This document shows positions 1-6,003 of a DNA stretch of 6,045 nucleotides, piece after piece (the stretch's first letter is position 1; every line of letters begins with the position of its first letter). The stretch spans positions 3,115 through 9,159 of the forward strand of contig DBMZ01000152.1 in NCBI GenBank assembly GCA_002299005.1, written 5' to 3'. Source of the DNA: Alphaproteobacteria bacterium UBA685 (lineage in GTDB: Bacteria > Pseudomonadota > Alphaproteobacteria > Puniceispirillales > Puniceispirillaceae). A model generated the notes under the pieces. The model did not search any database, was not told where the DNA came from, and was given only the letters and a program-made list of their open reading frames with translations. The translations under genes and the position numbers were made by a program.

Positions 1-318
1 GGCAAAACCATCATTCGCGGTGAGGTCTATGACCTTATTCAGCTTGGAGAGCGCCTCATTGATCCCTACACCAAAGAAAGTATTGGCTTTACAGAGACAC
101 TTGTGGGGCAAGTCAAAATTGAAAATGTGCAATCAAAGCAATCTGTCGCGCGCATTGTCTCTTTGACAATCTCAGACACTAATAGGCTTGCCAATTATAA
201 ATTTATTATTCGTCCAGCGCGCCCTGATATGGCAGCTGATCTTGCAACAGCACGCGAGAATGTGACTAAGGCAAAAAGCCGGATAGATGAGTTAAAAAGT
301 AGTTTTAAGGGAGAGTAG
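1..318 (+). CDS. C-terminal part of an exported or envelope protein with a FlgT-C/CsgG-accessory-like domain (5' end outside the window)
   Basis: The frame is open from the first base to the TAG at 316-318, giving 105 residues with no start, so the gene begins upstream. Visible residues 7-38 have the pattern G-E-V-Y-D-L ... G-E-R-L-I-D-P-x-T-x-E-S-I-G ... V-G-x-V. This resembles the small beta domain at the end of FlgT and of many CsgG/LpoB-type proteins, where a DP-x-TG-x-LG turn precedes a V-G-x-V/I strand. The following strands (KIENVQ, SVARIVSL) fit that fold. The last 30 residues are charged and helical, a possible coiled coil. No cysteine is visible. The gene ends 3 bases before the next start and its last codons contain that gene's ribosome site, so the two are probably co-transcribed and coupled. 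In FlgT and CsgG families such proteins sit in the periplasm or outer membrane. Which family this one belongs to cannot be decided from the fragment. Confidence 0.8.
   Translation, partial: GKTIIRGEVYDLIQLGERLIDPYTKESIGFTETLVGQVKIENVQSKQSVARIVSLTISDTNRLANYKFIIRPARPDMAADLATARENVTKAKSRIDELKSSFKGE
307..313 (+). promoter_or_regulatory. Ribosome binding site AAGGGAG for the 322 start
   Basis: AAGGGAG lies 8 bases before the ATG at 322, inside the last codons of the upstream gene. The same heptamer occurs 7 bases before the start at 2967. This favours 322 over the internal ATG at 376, which has only GGAAAG directly abutting it. Confidence 0.65.
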
Positions 319-321
319 GCT

Positions 322-1740
322 ATGTGCACTATTGCGAAATCACTAATATCACACAAACATCTTGGCACTGGAAAGATGACATATTTGAAAGGCGCCGCGC
401 CCCTGCTTATTTGTACAATGCTCATGGCGCCTACTCATGTGAGGGCAGAGCAAGATTTGCTTGATCTCGATGCAGAAGTCCAGCTTCAGCTTGAGCCTAT
501 TGATGGTATTACAACCGTCTGTGATGACCATGTTGCCGCCAAGGGCTGGGATAATCCTGGCAAGCCCTTTTCTGTCTCGGTTGGCTCAGGCCTTGTCCAA
601 GTGGCACCTGGCCATCCAAATTATATTAATGAGCGTCAAAATGCTTATGACAAAGCCGTGCTTGAGGCAAAAGGCCTTATCTTGGAAAGCCTGCGTGCAA
701 AGGTAGCGCGCGCGGTGTCAAATCGCTTATTCGCTGATGATATGCCAGCCGCGCAAAAGCCGCAAGAGACTGCTGCGTCTGTTGATAATCGCGATCTGCT
801 TTCGGCATTTGAAAAATCACTTGAGCTTGTACATCGCGAACTTGATTCAGAGCTTGATAGAACAGCCCCGCCCCCAGCATCAGCAGAAGAAGCTGACGAG
901 ATCGTCAAAAAGCTAGGGGGTGAGACCTTTAGAAATGCCGTCAATACCATGTCTCAAGAAATGCTGATAGGCACCAGCCGTGCCTTTGTTGCTGAGACAT
1001 CACGCCCGAATGTAAAAGGTGAAGTTTGTGTGGTTCTTGTCACATCAGAAAACCTGCGCAATGTCGCAAGGGCTATCGTGTCACAAGATGCCAGCTATTT
1101 GCCACCCGCCAAACCTGGCAAACCTTTATCCGAACATGTGCCTAATCATAAGACCAATGAGGGGTTACTTGAGCTTCTAACATCTTACGGCGTGCAAATT
1201 GTGCGCGATGAAAATGGCAATTATGCCGTCATCTCCTATGCGCAAGCTGGTGCAAAATCAGGCTCACAATTAATGATAAAATTGGCAAAAGAAGAAGCAT
1301 TGGCACGTGCCCAAGGCGACCTTAGAACCTTCTTAGGTGAGATAGCTGTAAAGACAAAGGCATCAGATAATTATGCAGATTATTCCGAGCTTGTTGATGG
1401 CGGCAAAATCTATGAAGGTGGTTCTGCCATTAATGTTGCCATTAAGTCTGAATCTGACGCGCTTGATATTGTCGGGGCAAGACCGACCTTTTGGGGTGTT
1501 AAGCATCCTGTATCAAAGCAACCTATTGCCGGCGCGATTTTGGTTTGGACACCGCAATCAATGGCAAAATCACGTGCTGAGATCAAAGCCAATAATAAAC
1601 CTATCAAAAAAGCAGCAGACCCGACGCAAGATAGCGGTAATGTGCAAAGCTCTTCCTCATCTAGCACAAAATCATCAAGCACTACTAAAATAGGCGTATC
1701 AGGCTCCTCTGGCGCCAATACATCAGAAGATGATTTCTAG
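322..1740 (+). CDS. Exported protein with two related LPP20/FlgT-N-like modules and a serine-rich tail, function unknown
   Basis: The 472-residue product has a Sec-type signal: hydrophobic stretch about residues 24-36 and likely cleavage after V-R-A at 42. The n-region is long (23 residues) with the start at 322. A start at 376 would give a standard 24-residue signal but has a poor ribosome site. The mature part seems to hold two modules, about residues 83-251 and 290-419. Each has an alanine-spaced helix (A-x-x-K-A-x-x-E-A-K near 108-117; K-E-E-A-L-A-R-A near 323-330), then a beta region (F222...G-E-V-C-V-V-L-V; F390...A-G-A-I-L-V-W-T). This layout recalls the LPP20 and FlgT N-terminal families, but I do not recognise a specific family. 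Residues 443-472 are serine-rich (six serines in a row at 443-448) and end in the acidic S-E-D-D-F. The mature chain has two cysteines, C67 and C236. The gene lies between a FlgT-C-like gene and an 11-base overlap with the next gene, consistent with one envelope operon. The coding call is firm and the family resemblance is tentative. Confidence 0.88.
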   Translation: MCTIAKSLISHKHLGTGKMTYLKGAAPLLICTMLMAPTHVRAEQDLLDLDAEVQLQLEPIDGITTVCDDHVAAKGWDNPGKPFSVSVGSGLVQVAPGHPNYINERQNAYDKAVLEAKGLILESLRAKVARAVSNRLFADDMPAAQKPQETAASVDNRDLLSAFEKSLELVHRELDSELDRTAPPPASAEEADEIVKKLGGETFRNAVNTMSQEMLIGTSRAFVAETSRPNVKGEVCVVLVTSENLRNVARAIVSQDASYLPPAKPGKPLSEHVPNHKTNEGLLELLTSYGVQIVRDENGNYAVISYAQAGAKSGSQLMIKLAKEEALARAQGDLRTFLGEIAVKTKASDNYADYSELVDGGKIYEGGSAINVAIKSESDALDIVGARPTFWGVKHPVSKQPIAGAILVWTPQSMAKSRAEIKANNKPIKKAADPTQDSGNVQSSSSSSTKSSSTTKIGVSGSSGANTSEDDF

Positions 1741-2950
1741 GATAAAGCAAGCAATAGCCGTCTATTTTGCGGCTATTCTTTTGCTGCCCTTTGCGGCAGA
1801 GGCACGGCTTGTAGAGGTTGAATTTACCCTAGATAGCCCAAAGACGGCGCTAGAGAAGAAACTCTTCATCGATAGCGCCATCTTAGAAGCACAAAGCCGT
1901 ATGCTTGAGATATATTATGAGGGGGCATCTTTCTCGCCCTCATGGGCAACCCTCCCACATCGTGCGCCTTTAACAAAGATTTTACGCCAAGCAAGCTACC
2001 GTGAGGTCACCATTACTCGGCTTGAGGCAATTGAGCGCAAACAAGCTGGCAAGCGGTGGCACTTTGTCTATCGTGGCATGATTCCAGATGGTACGCCTGT
2101 CATCAATGATAAGACATTATTAGCCACATTTGCCAAGCTGTTGGATGATAAATCACGCCAGCACATGACGCCCTATTTTGCGATGGAAATCGCACTTGCC
2201 TATCCGTCTTTGGGCTTGCAAGACAAAGCGACCTCTTTTTGGCGCCACAACTTTCAAGGCTATTCCTATGCGATGTTTGAAGATGCGCCAGTTTTGGCAC
2301 CAGATGCCTTTCGCTTGAGCGCAAGCGGTATCAAGGCTGATTTGGTGCCTGCTGGCATTGACGGTGCCTTTGCGCTGCTTGATAAGGCACCCTTTCACCC
2401 TGCCCTATGTGAAATTGCGTTAACAAGACTTGATGGCACAAACCTACCTGCCTTTAGTTTGTCACTTCGCAAAGCCTGCCTCACCTTAAACAAGACCGAT
2501 GCGGGATATCAGGCACGTTTGACTAAGTCACGAAAAGCCCTAGCTGATATGCCAATATCACCCCCCTTTGATCGCCGCAATGTCATGGCTGAGATGACAC
2601 AATTGCAAGGCCAAGACTGGCTGAGCGAAGAGAGCTGGTTGACACAATTAATCATTACCAGCATGGGCGATGTACCAGCCAACTTCCCTCTTGGTGAGCT
2701 GATAGACACTGATGATGCGCTCTCAGATACCAGCTCCTCATCTGGCGGCCTCCAGTTAGAGTCGCTGACGATTGACGAAGATGAGGGGGATAGCCCTATG
2801 CTAGAGGCCCTCACCGTCATCGATCTTCAGGACGAGATTACGCAGTTTGAACAGCTGCCAACAATCGCCGCCATGGGCGCTTTAACCGCTGGATTTGCCG
2901 AGGCAGGCTATCCGCTTATATCTGAAATTTTTGTCTTACAAGCACAGTAA
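1730..2950 (+). CDS. Exported protein of unknown family, translationally coupled to the upstream gene
   Basis: The 406-residue product starts with a clean Sec signal (R4, K6, hydrophobic about 8-21, cleavage after A-E-A at 25). The ATG lies inside the last codons of the preceding gene, overlapping it by 11 bases. There is only a weak A-G-rich stretch upstream, so translation probably depends on ribosomes finishing the previous gene. Residues 27-120 contain a strand (V-E-V-E-F-T-L), an alanine-bearing helix (D-S-A-I-L-E-A-Q-S-R) and a strand (W-H-F-V-Y-R-G), an order reminiscent of the modules in the upstream protein, though the likeness is weak. The middle (about 125-275) looks mostly helical and holds the only two cysteines, C227 and C250, which could form a disulfide. 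Residues 326-354 are a serine and acid-rich linker (four serines at 335-338, then D-E-D-E-G-D), followed by a hydrophobic C-terminal segment of about 50 residues. No catalytic motif or known domain was recognised. A periplasmic or outer-membrane-associated accessory role is inferred from the signal and neighbours only. Confidence 0.87.
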   Translation: MISRIKQAIAVYFAAILLLPFAAEARLVEVEFTLDSPKTALEKKLFIDSAILEAQSRMLEIYYEGASFSPSWATLPHRAPLTKILRQASYREVTITRLEAIERKQAGKRWHFVYRGMIPDGTPVINDKTLLATFAKLLDDKSRQHMTPYFAMEIALAYPSLGLQDKATSFWRHNFQGYSYAMFEDAPVLAPDAFRLSASGIKADLVPAGIDGAFALLDKAPFHPALCEIALTRLDGTNLPAFSLSLRKACLTLNKTDAGYQARLTKSRKALADMPISPPFDRRNVMAEMTQLQGQDWLSEESWLTQLIITSMGDVPANFPLGELIDTDDALSDTSSSSGGLQLESLTIDEDEGDSPMLEALTVIDLQDEITQFEQLPTIAAMGALTAGFAEAGYPLISEIFVLQAQ

Positions 2951-2952
2951 AA

Positions 2953-2959
2953 AAGGGAG
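2953..2959 (+). promoter_or_regulatory. Ribosome binding site AAGGGAG for the 2967 start
   Basis: AAGGGAG lies 7 bases before the ATG at 2967, within the 16-base gap after the previous stop. This is a near-ideal Shine-Dalgarno sequence and fixes the start of the gene. Confidence 0.75.
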
Positions 2960-2966
2960 TTAAAAA

Positions 2967-4448
2967 ATGACAGGATTTTTAAAATCATCCAAAATAATTA
3001 TCATAGCCGCGAGCCTCAGTGTCATGATGCCACAAATGGCGACTGCTGATCTTTTTGGCGACCTGAAAAAACTCCAAAATAAATTGGAAAATCTTGGTAA
3101 AGAGCAATCAAACGATAGTGCCAACACCCAAAAATCCAATAAGCAGAGTGCGAATACTCAAAATTCTAGCTCGTCGGCAGATAGCTCATCATCAGGCAGT
3201 GAAGCCGCGCGTATCGCAACCGCTAGCACCATGATTGAGGCTATATGTAGGCCTATTGAAAAGAAAAACATTTATGCAAAATTAGCGCAACCAGACATGA
3301 AAATGATCATGACTGATTTCGGTCAAAGTGAAGCTGAATTAAATGTCATGCTAAGTCAAAATCCGAATATACATATGCCTTACGTGATTAATCTGGGACA
3401 ATATAAGGATGCGTTTGACAGTGCAGAAGTAACTGAATTATATGGCAATTTCCTCAAGCTCCCAAATCTGAGAGACCTTGCTATCATTGCTGCCACCTCA
3501 AAGGTTAACACCTTTAGCAAAGACAAAAAGAAAATCGTCAATGATGCGATGTTTGCCTATGCGCTTATCCATGTCTATTACAGAAATCACGGTGGCAATG
3601 GGGCATTAGGAGATAAACTGCTCTTAGCTGCTGCCAAGAAAAACCAATATGGCGCACGCTATATTGAAGGGGTGAGATGGGCAAATGGCTATGGCCGTGA
3701 TGTGAATTTTACAAATGCTGTCTCATGGATGTTGCCGACTTATGAGCTATCACAATCGCGCAATGATGATTTAGCGCAAGTGATAGGCGCTGAATTCATG
3801 AAAATCGCGCTTGATAGCCGCCACCCCAATTTTCAGCTCTATGCAGATTTAGCGGAATCGGCTGAAGAACAGCGTCGCAGTATGGAACAGCAATTCAGCC
3901 AATCATCTGGCAATTTGACCAACGCTATTTTCTTTCGCAACCAAGTTCACGATTTAACTGTCACACGTGGCAGATTATTAATTCAGCTTGCTGAAGTATC
4001 AAATGCTGGTGTTGAGCTTGAAAAATATAAGGCTGTCTTTACCGAGCTTTCCAATCAATCTGATCCTTCAAATGCCACTGTAACAGAGATTGTAATTGCA
4101 ACAAATGCCTTCCAAGATAGCCTGACAACACAATTGGAAAATACAGCACAATTGGAACAAGCCGCCTTGCCACAAGTCAAATCACTATTTGCAGAGACCG
4201 AACGATATGTTGGTGTCGCTTATCAAACAGGGTTAGGCTATACTCTCTCGGTCATGCTGCTTGGATTTGAAAATATCGATATGGAAATGATAAATCTTGT
4301 CCAAGAGGTCGGCCAAGCACGCGGACGTGCTTGTGAAATTAGGCAAGGTATCTTAAATTTCGCAGCACGCACAGATGTCGCGTTAACAGCAACCGACGTG
4401 CAAGTTGGCACCAATATCCTAGCGCCAAGAAAGAAGAAAAAACGCTAA
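2967..4448 (+). CDS. Exported helical protein with serine-rich linker and one Sel1-like repeat, function unknown
   Basis: The 493-residue product has a Sec signal (K6, K9, hydrophobic 10-21, cleavage after A-T-A at 27). The mature N-terminus is a short charged helix rich in K, L and N (29-45). It is followed by a polar linker (46-79) with a repeated S-A-N-T-Q and two serine quartets. The rest appears almost wholly helical. Residues about 217-258 fit one Sel1-like (TPR-related) repeat: an alanine-rich helix, then G-A-R-Y-x-x-G-V, G-Y-G-R-D-V and a second helix with A-V-S-W-M. Such repeats usually bind other proteins. Residues about 290-311 and 380-410 are charged, glutamine-rich helices that may form coiled coils. 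The only cysteines, C94 and C456, lie at opposite ends of the folded part. The extreme C-terminus is strongly basic (R-K-K-K-K-K-R). It is the last gene of the operon, followed by a terminator. The family was not recognised; a periplasmic scaffold or adaptor is a reasonable guess. Confidence 0.88.
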   Translation: MTGFLKSSKIIIIAASLSVMMPQMATADLFGDLKKLQNKLENLGKEQSNDSANTQKSNKQSANTQNSSSSADSSSSGSEAARIATASTMIEAICRPIEKKNIYAKLAQPDMKMIMTDFGQSEAELNVMLSQNPNIHMPYVINLGQYKDAFDSAEVTELYGNFLKLPNLRDLAIIAATSKVNTFSKDKKKIVNDAMFAYALIHVYYRNHGGNGALGDKLLLAAAKKNQYGARYIEGVRWANGYGRDVNFTNAVSWMLPTYELSQSRNDDLAQVIGAEFMKIALDSRHPNFQLYADLAESAEEQRRSMEQQFSQSSGNLTNAIFFRNQVHDLTVTRGRLLIQLAEVSNAGVELEKYKAVFTELSNQSDPSNATVTEIVIATNAFQDSLTTQLENTAQLEQAALPQVKSLFAETERYVGVAYQTGLGYTLSVMLLGFENIDMEMINLVQEVGQARGRACEIRQGILNFAARTDVALTATDVQVGTNILAPRKKKKR

Positions 4449-4484
4449 AGTAGCGCTAGATAAAAAGCTAAACACAAAAGATAT

Positions 4485-4512
4485 AAGGGCGCTGACAAAG
4501 GCGCCCTTTTTT
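4485..4512 (+). terminator. Rho-independent terminator between convergent genes, possibly bidirectional
   Basis: AAGGGCGC (4485-4492) pairs perfectly with GCGCCCTT (4501-4508) around an 8-base loop, and six T's run through 4507-4512. It lies 37 bases after the operon's stop. CACAAAA (4473-4479) can also pair with TTTTGTG (4509-4515) across a 5-base bulge, so the structure is nearly symmetric. On the minus strand the stem is followed by TTATATCTTTTGTG, a weaker T-run, so it may also end the convergent gene. Confidence 0.88.
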
Positions 4513-4527
4513 GTGATTGTCGCTAGA

Positions 4528-5799
4528 TTAAAACCCGCTTGGCAATAATCCCCTTATACGCTCGCACTCGGCGCTATAGCTATCCCAATCCTCTGCTTCG
4601 GCTTGGACAAAAGTTTTCACGCTAGCCCCGCTAGTCTCTTCCCCATCATAGAGAATGCCGCGTGCTTGTTCAGATGCGATGGCACCAAAGGCACGATCTA
4701 AGATGGTTTCGTGAAGCATGAATAACCTGCTTTTGCGATCCAATCCAAGGTTACCTTCAAAGATTTCGTTGAAATCTTGGCGCGCATAAAACCCTTGATT
4801 ATAATATGTCTCAGATGTCTGTTTATCGTAAATGCGAATGACAAGGCTTGTCACCAAAGCGACTTGATTGCGTGTGCTACTTGTTTTGACATTGGCAAAT
4901 TCCCAGCCCCTATGCGTTACTTCAATCGCCGCATCAGCAGGCTTAAGGGCAAGAGCTGTATTAAGTGGACTTTCGCCATTCATCGCCAAGATTTTCATTT
5001 CGCTAAGCATATCGCGATTGACAGCTGTCGTTTTTCGATAAGGCAAAATAGGCGAGACAAGATTTTCAGAAAAAGCAGTCGTCACCGCAAATCCAATGTC
5101 ATCGCCATAGCGGGCAAGGTCTATGTCATATTGCTCAACATGCAGGCGTGCCAGGTCAGTATAGCGGACTGGTTCGACTTGGAAATATTTGCCTTCATAT
5201 TTTTCTTCAAATGGGTAATCTGTCAACCGTTCAGTCATAAAGCGCGCTATGCTGCCAGATTGGTCGACATTGGCAAGCATATTAAAAAACAATTCAGGCA
5301 ACAGGCTCTCATCAGGGCGCCCCGGCTTCTCGTCAAGGTAGCGACCACGTACAGCAAGACAAGCGACAATGCGCCTCTCAAAAATATCATAAATGGTCAC
5401 ATAGCCAATTTGGCGCAAAATATATTGTGTTGTTGACAATTTTTCCAGAAAGACAGTCGCCAACACCTGCTCTGATGCAAGGGCAAAAACCATGCCATAT
5501 CGTGTTTGTGTCCTATCGAGGCCTGTGCGCAAATCAAGAGCCGTATCTGACCAGTCAGTTGCTCTGATCTCACGCAAAAGCGCGCCATTGGCAGACTCGC
5601 CCGTAGGGCTCACTTTTGGCGTCATAGCCAAAGCTTGCCGCGTATAGAGCATCAAGCCTGGCTCATCTTCAAGGATATAAGCGCCGCCCCATGTCACTGT
5701 CCCCGGAAGGCGCGCATTCGCAGGAGCTGATAGCAAAAGTGGCGCATTAACCGCAGAGAGACCAATGAAAGACTGCCTTACAAACTCACGCCGCTTCAT
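4528..5799 (-). CDS. Tat-exported protein of unknown family
   Basis: The product is 423 residues if it starts at the ATG at 5799. The N-terminus M-K-R-R-E-F-V-R-Q-S is a twin-arginine motif. It is followed by a moderately hydrophobic stretch and a cleavage site after P-A-N-A at about 29, so the protein is probably exported folded by the Tat pathway. The open frame extends upstream to a GTG at 5820. The 5799 start is preferred because GGAGG lies 7 bases before it and because it places the twin arginines at residues 3-4. The mature part mixes strands and helices. Two segments share a strand-turn-strand look with I-Y-D at the turn (Y-V-T-I-Y-D near 133-138, V-I-R-I-Y-D near 320-325). It has two cysteines, C147 and C412. 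No metal site, cofactor motif or known enzyme family was recognised. The gene converges on the exported-protein operon and shares its terminator region, so it is a separate transcription unit. A link in function to the operon is possible but unproven. Confidence 0.88.
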   Translation of the reverse strand: MKRREFVRQSFIGLSAVNAPLLLSAPANARLPGTVTWGGAYILEDEPGLMLYTRQALAMTPKVSPTGESANGALLREIRATDWSDTALDLRTGLDRTQTRYGMVFALASEQVLATVFLEKLSTTQYILRQIGYVTIYDIFERRIVACLAVRGRYLDEKPGRPDESLLPELFFNMLANVDQSGSIARFMTERLTDYPFEEKYEGKYFQVEPVRYTDLARLHVEQYDIDLARYGDDIGFAVTTAFSENLVSPILPYRKTTAVNRDMLSEMKILAMNGESPLNTALALKPADAAIEVTHRGWEFANVKTSSTRNQVALVTSLVIRIYDKQTSETYYNQGFYARQDFNEIFEGNLGLDRKSRLFMLHETILDRAFGAIASEQARGILYDGEETSGASVKTFVQAEAEDWDSYSAECERIRGLLPSGF

Positions 5800-5806
5800 C
5801 CTCTTA

Positions 5807-5811
5807 CCTCC
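5807..5811 (-). promoter_or_regulatory. Ribosome binding site GGAGG that decides the 5799 start
   Basis: On the minus strand GGAGG (GGGAGG if 5812 is counted) lies 7 bases before the ATG at 5799. It sits inside the longer open frame starting at 5820, for which no comparable ribosome site is seen. Confidence 0.72.
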
Positions 5812-5831
5812 CACCATCACGACACTACCTC

Positions 5832-5860
5832 ATTATAGTAATGATAAAGAGCTGCCATAA
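5832..5860 (-). promoter_or_regulatory. Candidate sigma-70-type promoter for the Tat-exported gene
   Basis: On the minus strand a perfect TATAAT (5832-5837) lies 32 bases before the ATG at 5799. At the 17-base spacing the -35 position is TTATGG (5855-5860), a poor match to TTGACA. The -10 box and distance suit a short leader of about 25 bases. The weak -35 leaves room for an activator or chance. Confidence 0.42.
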
Positions 5861-5875
5861 GCAATCAGCTTTTTA
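5845..5875. repeat. Imperfect inverted repeat overlapping the candidate -35 region
   Basis: TAAAGAGCTG (5845-5854) is complementary to CAGCTTTTTA (5866-5875), with one G-T position and an 11-base spacer. It spans the predicted -35 of the minus-strand gene. It could be an operator for that gene, or a terminator-like hairpin for transcription arriving from the right. It could also be chance in an A+T-rich gap. Confidence 0.35.
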
Positions 5876-5917
5876 AGATATCGAAACGCCGCCATTTATT
5901 GAGAATATATAAAGAAG

Positions 5918-5962
5918 TGGTAGCGGAGGAGGGACTCGAACTCCCGACACGCGGATTATGAT
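5918..5962 (-). other. tRNA 3'-half fragment (CAT anticodon), probable att site of an integrated element
   Basis: Read on the minus strand, the 45 bases give canonical tRNA parts in exact spacing. These are anticodon loop ATCATAA (5956-5962), 3' anticodon stem TCCGC (5951-5955), five-base variable region, T-stem GGGAG, T-loop TTCGAGT (5934-5940), T-stem CCCTC, 3' acceptor strand CTCCGCT (5922-5928), discriminator A and CCA (5918-5920). The 5' anticodon stem should be GCGGA but reads GTTTT, and no D-arm or 5' acceptor strand follows. The T-stem has one A-C mismatch, consistent with decay of a non-functional copy. Tyrosine recombinases commonly use the tRNA segment from the anticodon loop to the 3' end as attB, leaving such a fragment at one end. 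The CAT anticodon fits tRNA-Met or tRNA-Ile2 and cannot be resolved from this half. By geometry the element lies to the right. Confidence 0.72.
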
Positions 5963-6003
5963 AAAACTGCTGAAACTTTTTCTGTTTTATTACAGTGTTT
6001 TAT
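5961..6003. repeat. Short GTTTTAT repeats abutting the att fragment
   Basis: ATAAAAC (5961-5967) is the inverse of GTTTTAT at 5984-5990 and again at 5997-6003. The two direct copies extend to TGTTTTAT and are 13 bases apart. They begin exactly where the tRNA match ends. This could be recombinase or directionality-factor binding sequence in the element end, but with 7-8 base units in A+T-rich DNA chance is not excluded. The rest of 5963-6045 shows no supportable gene. Confidence 0.35.

Noticed and set aside
645..950. Antisense open frames within the 322-1740 gene (and similar ones at 1410-1718 and 2509-2820)
   Set aside because: Their serine-rich translations are the mirror of the coding strand, with no ribosome sites or signals. 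They are shadows of real genes.
4777..5436. 219-aa open frame on the plus strand opposite the Tat gene
   Set aside because: It begins with TTG, lacks a ribosome site, has an erratic composition rich in basic residues, cysteine and isoleucine, and lies wholly antisense to a gene with a clear export signal and start.
5800..5820. GTG (5820) or ATG (5817) as start of the Tat gene
   Set aside because: These starts lack a ribosome site, and the GGAGG sits downstream of them. The ATG at 5799 gives a standard Tat signal.
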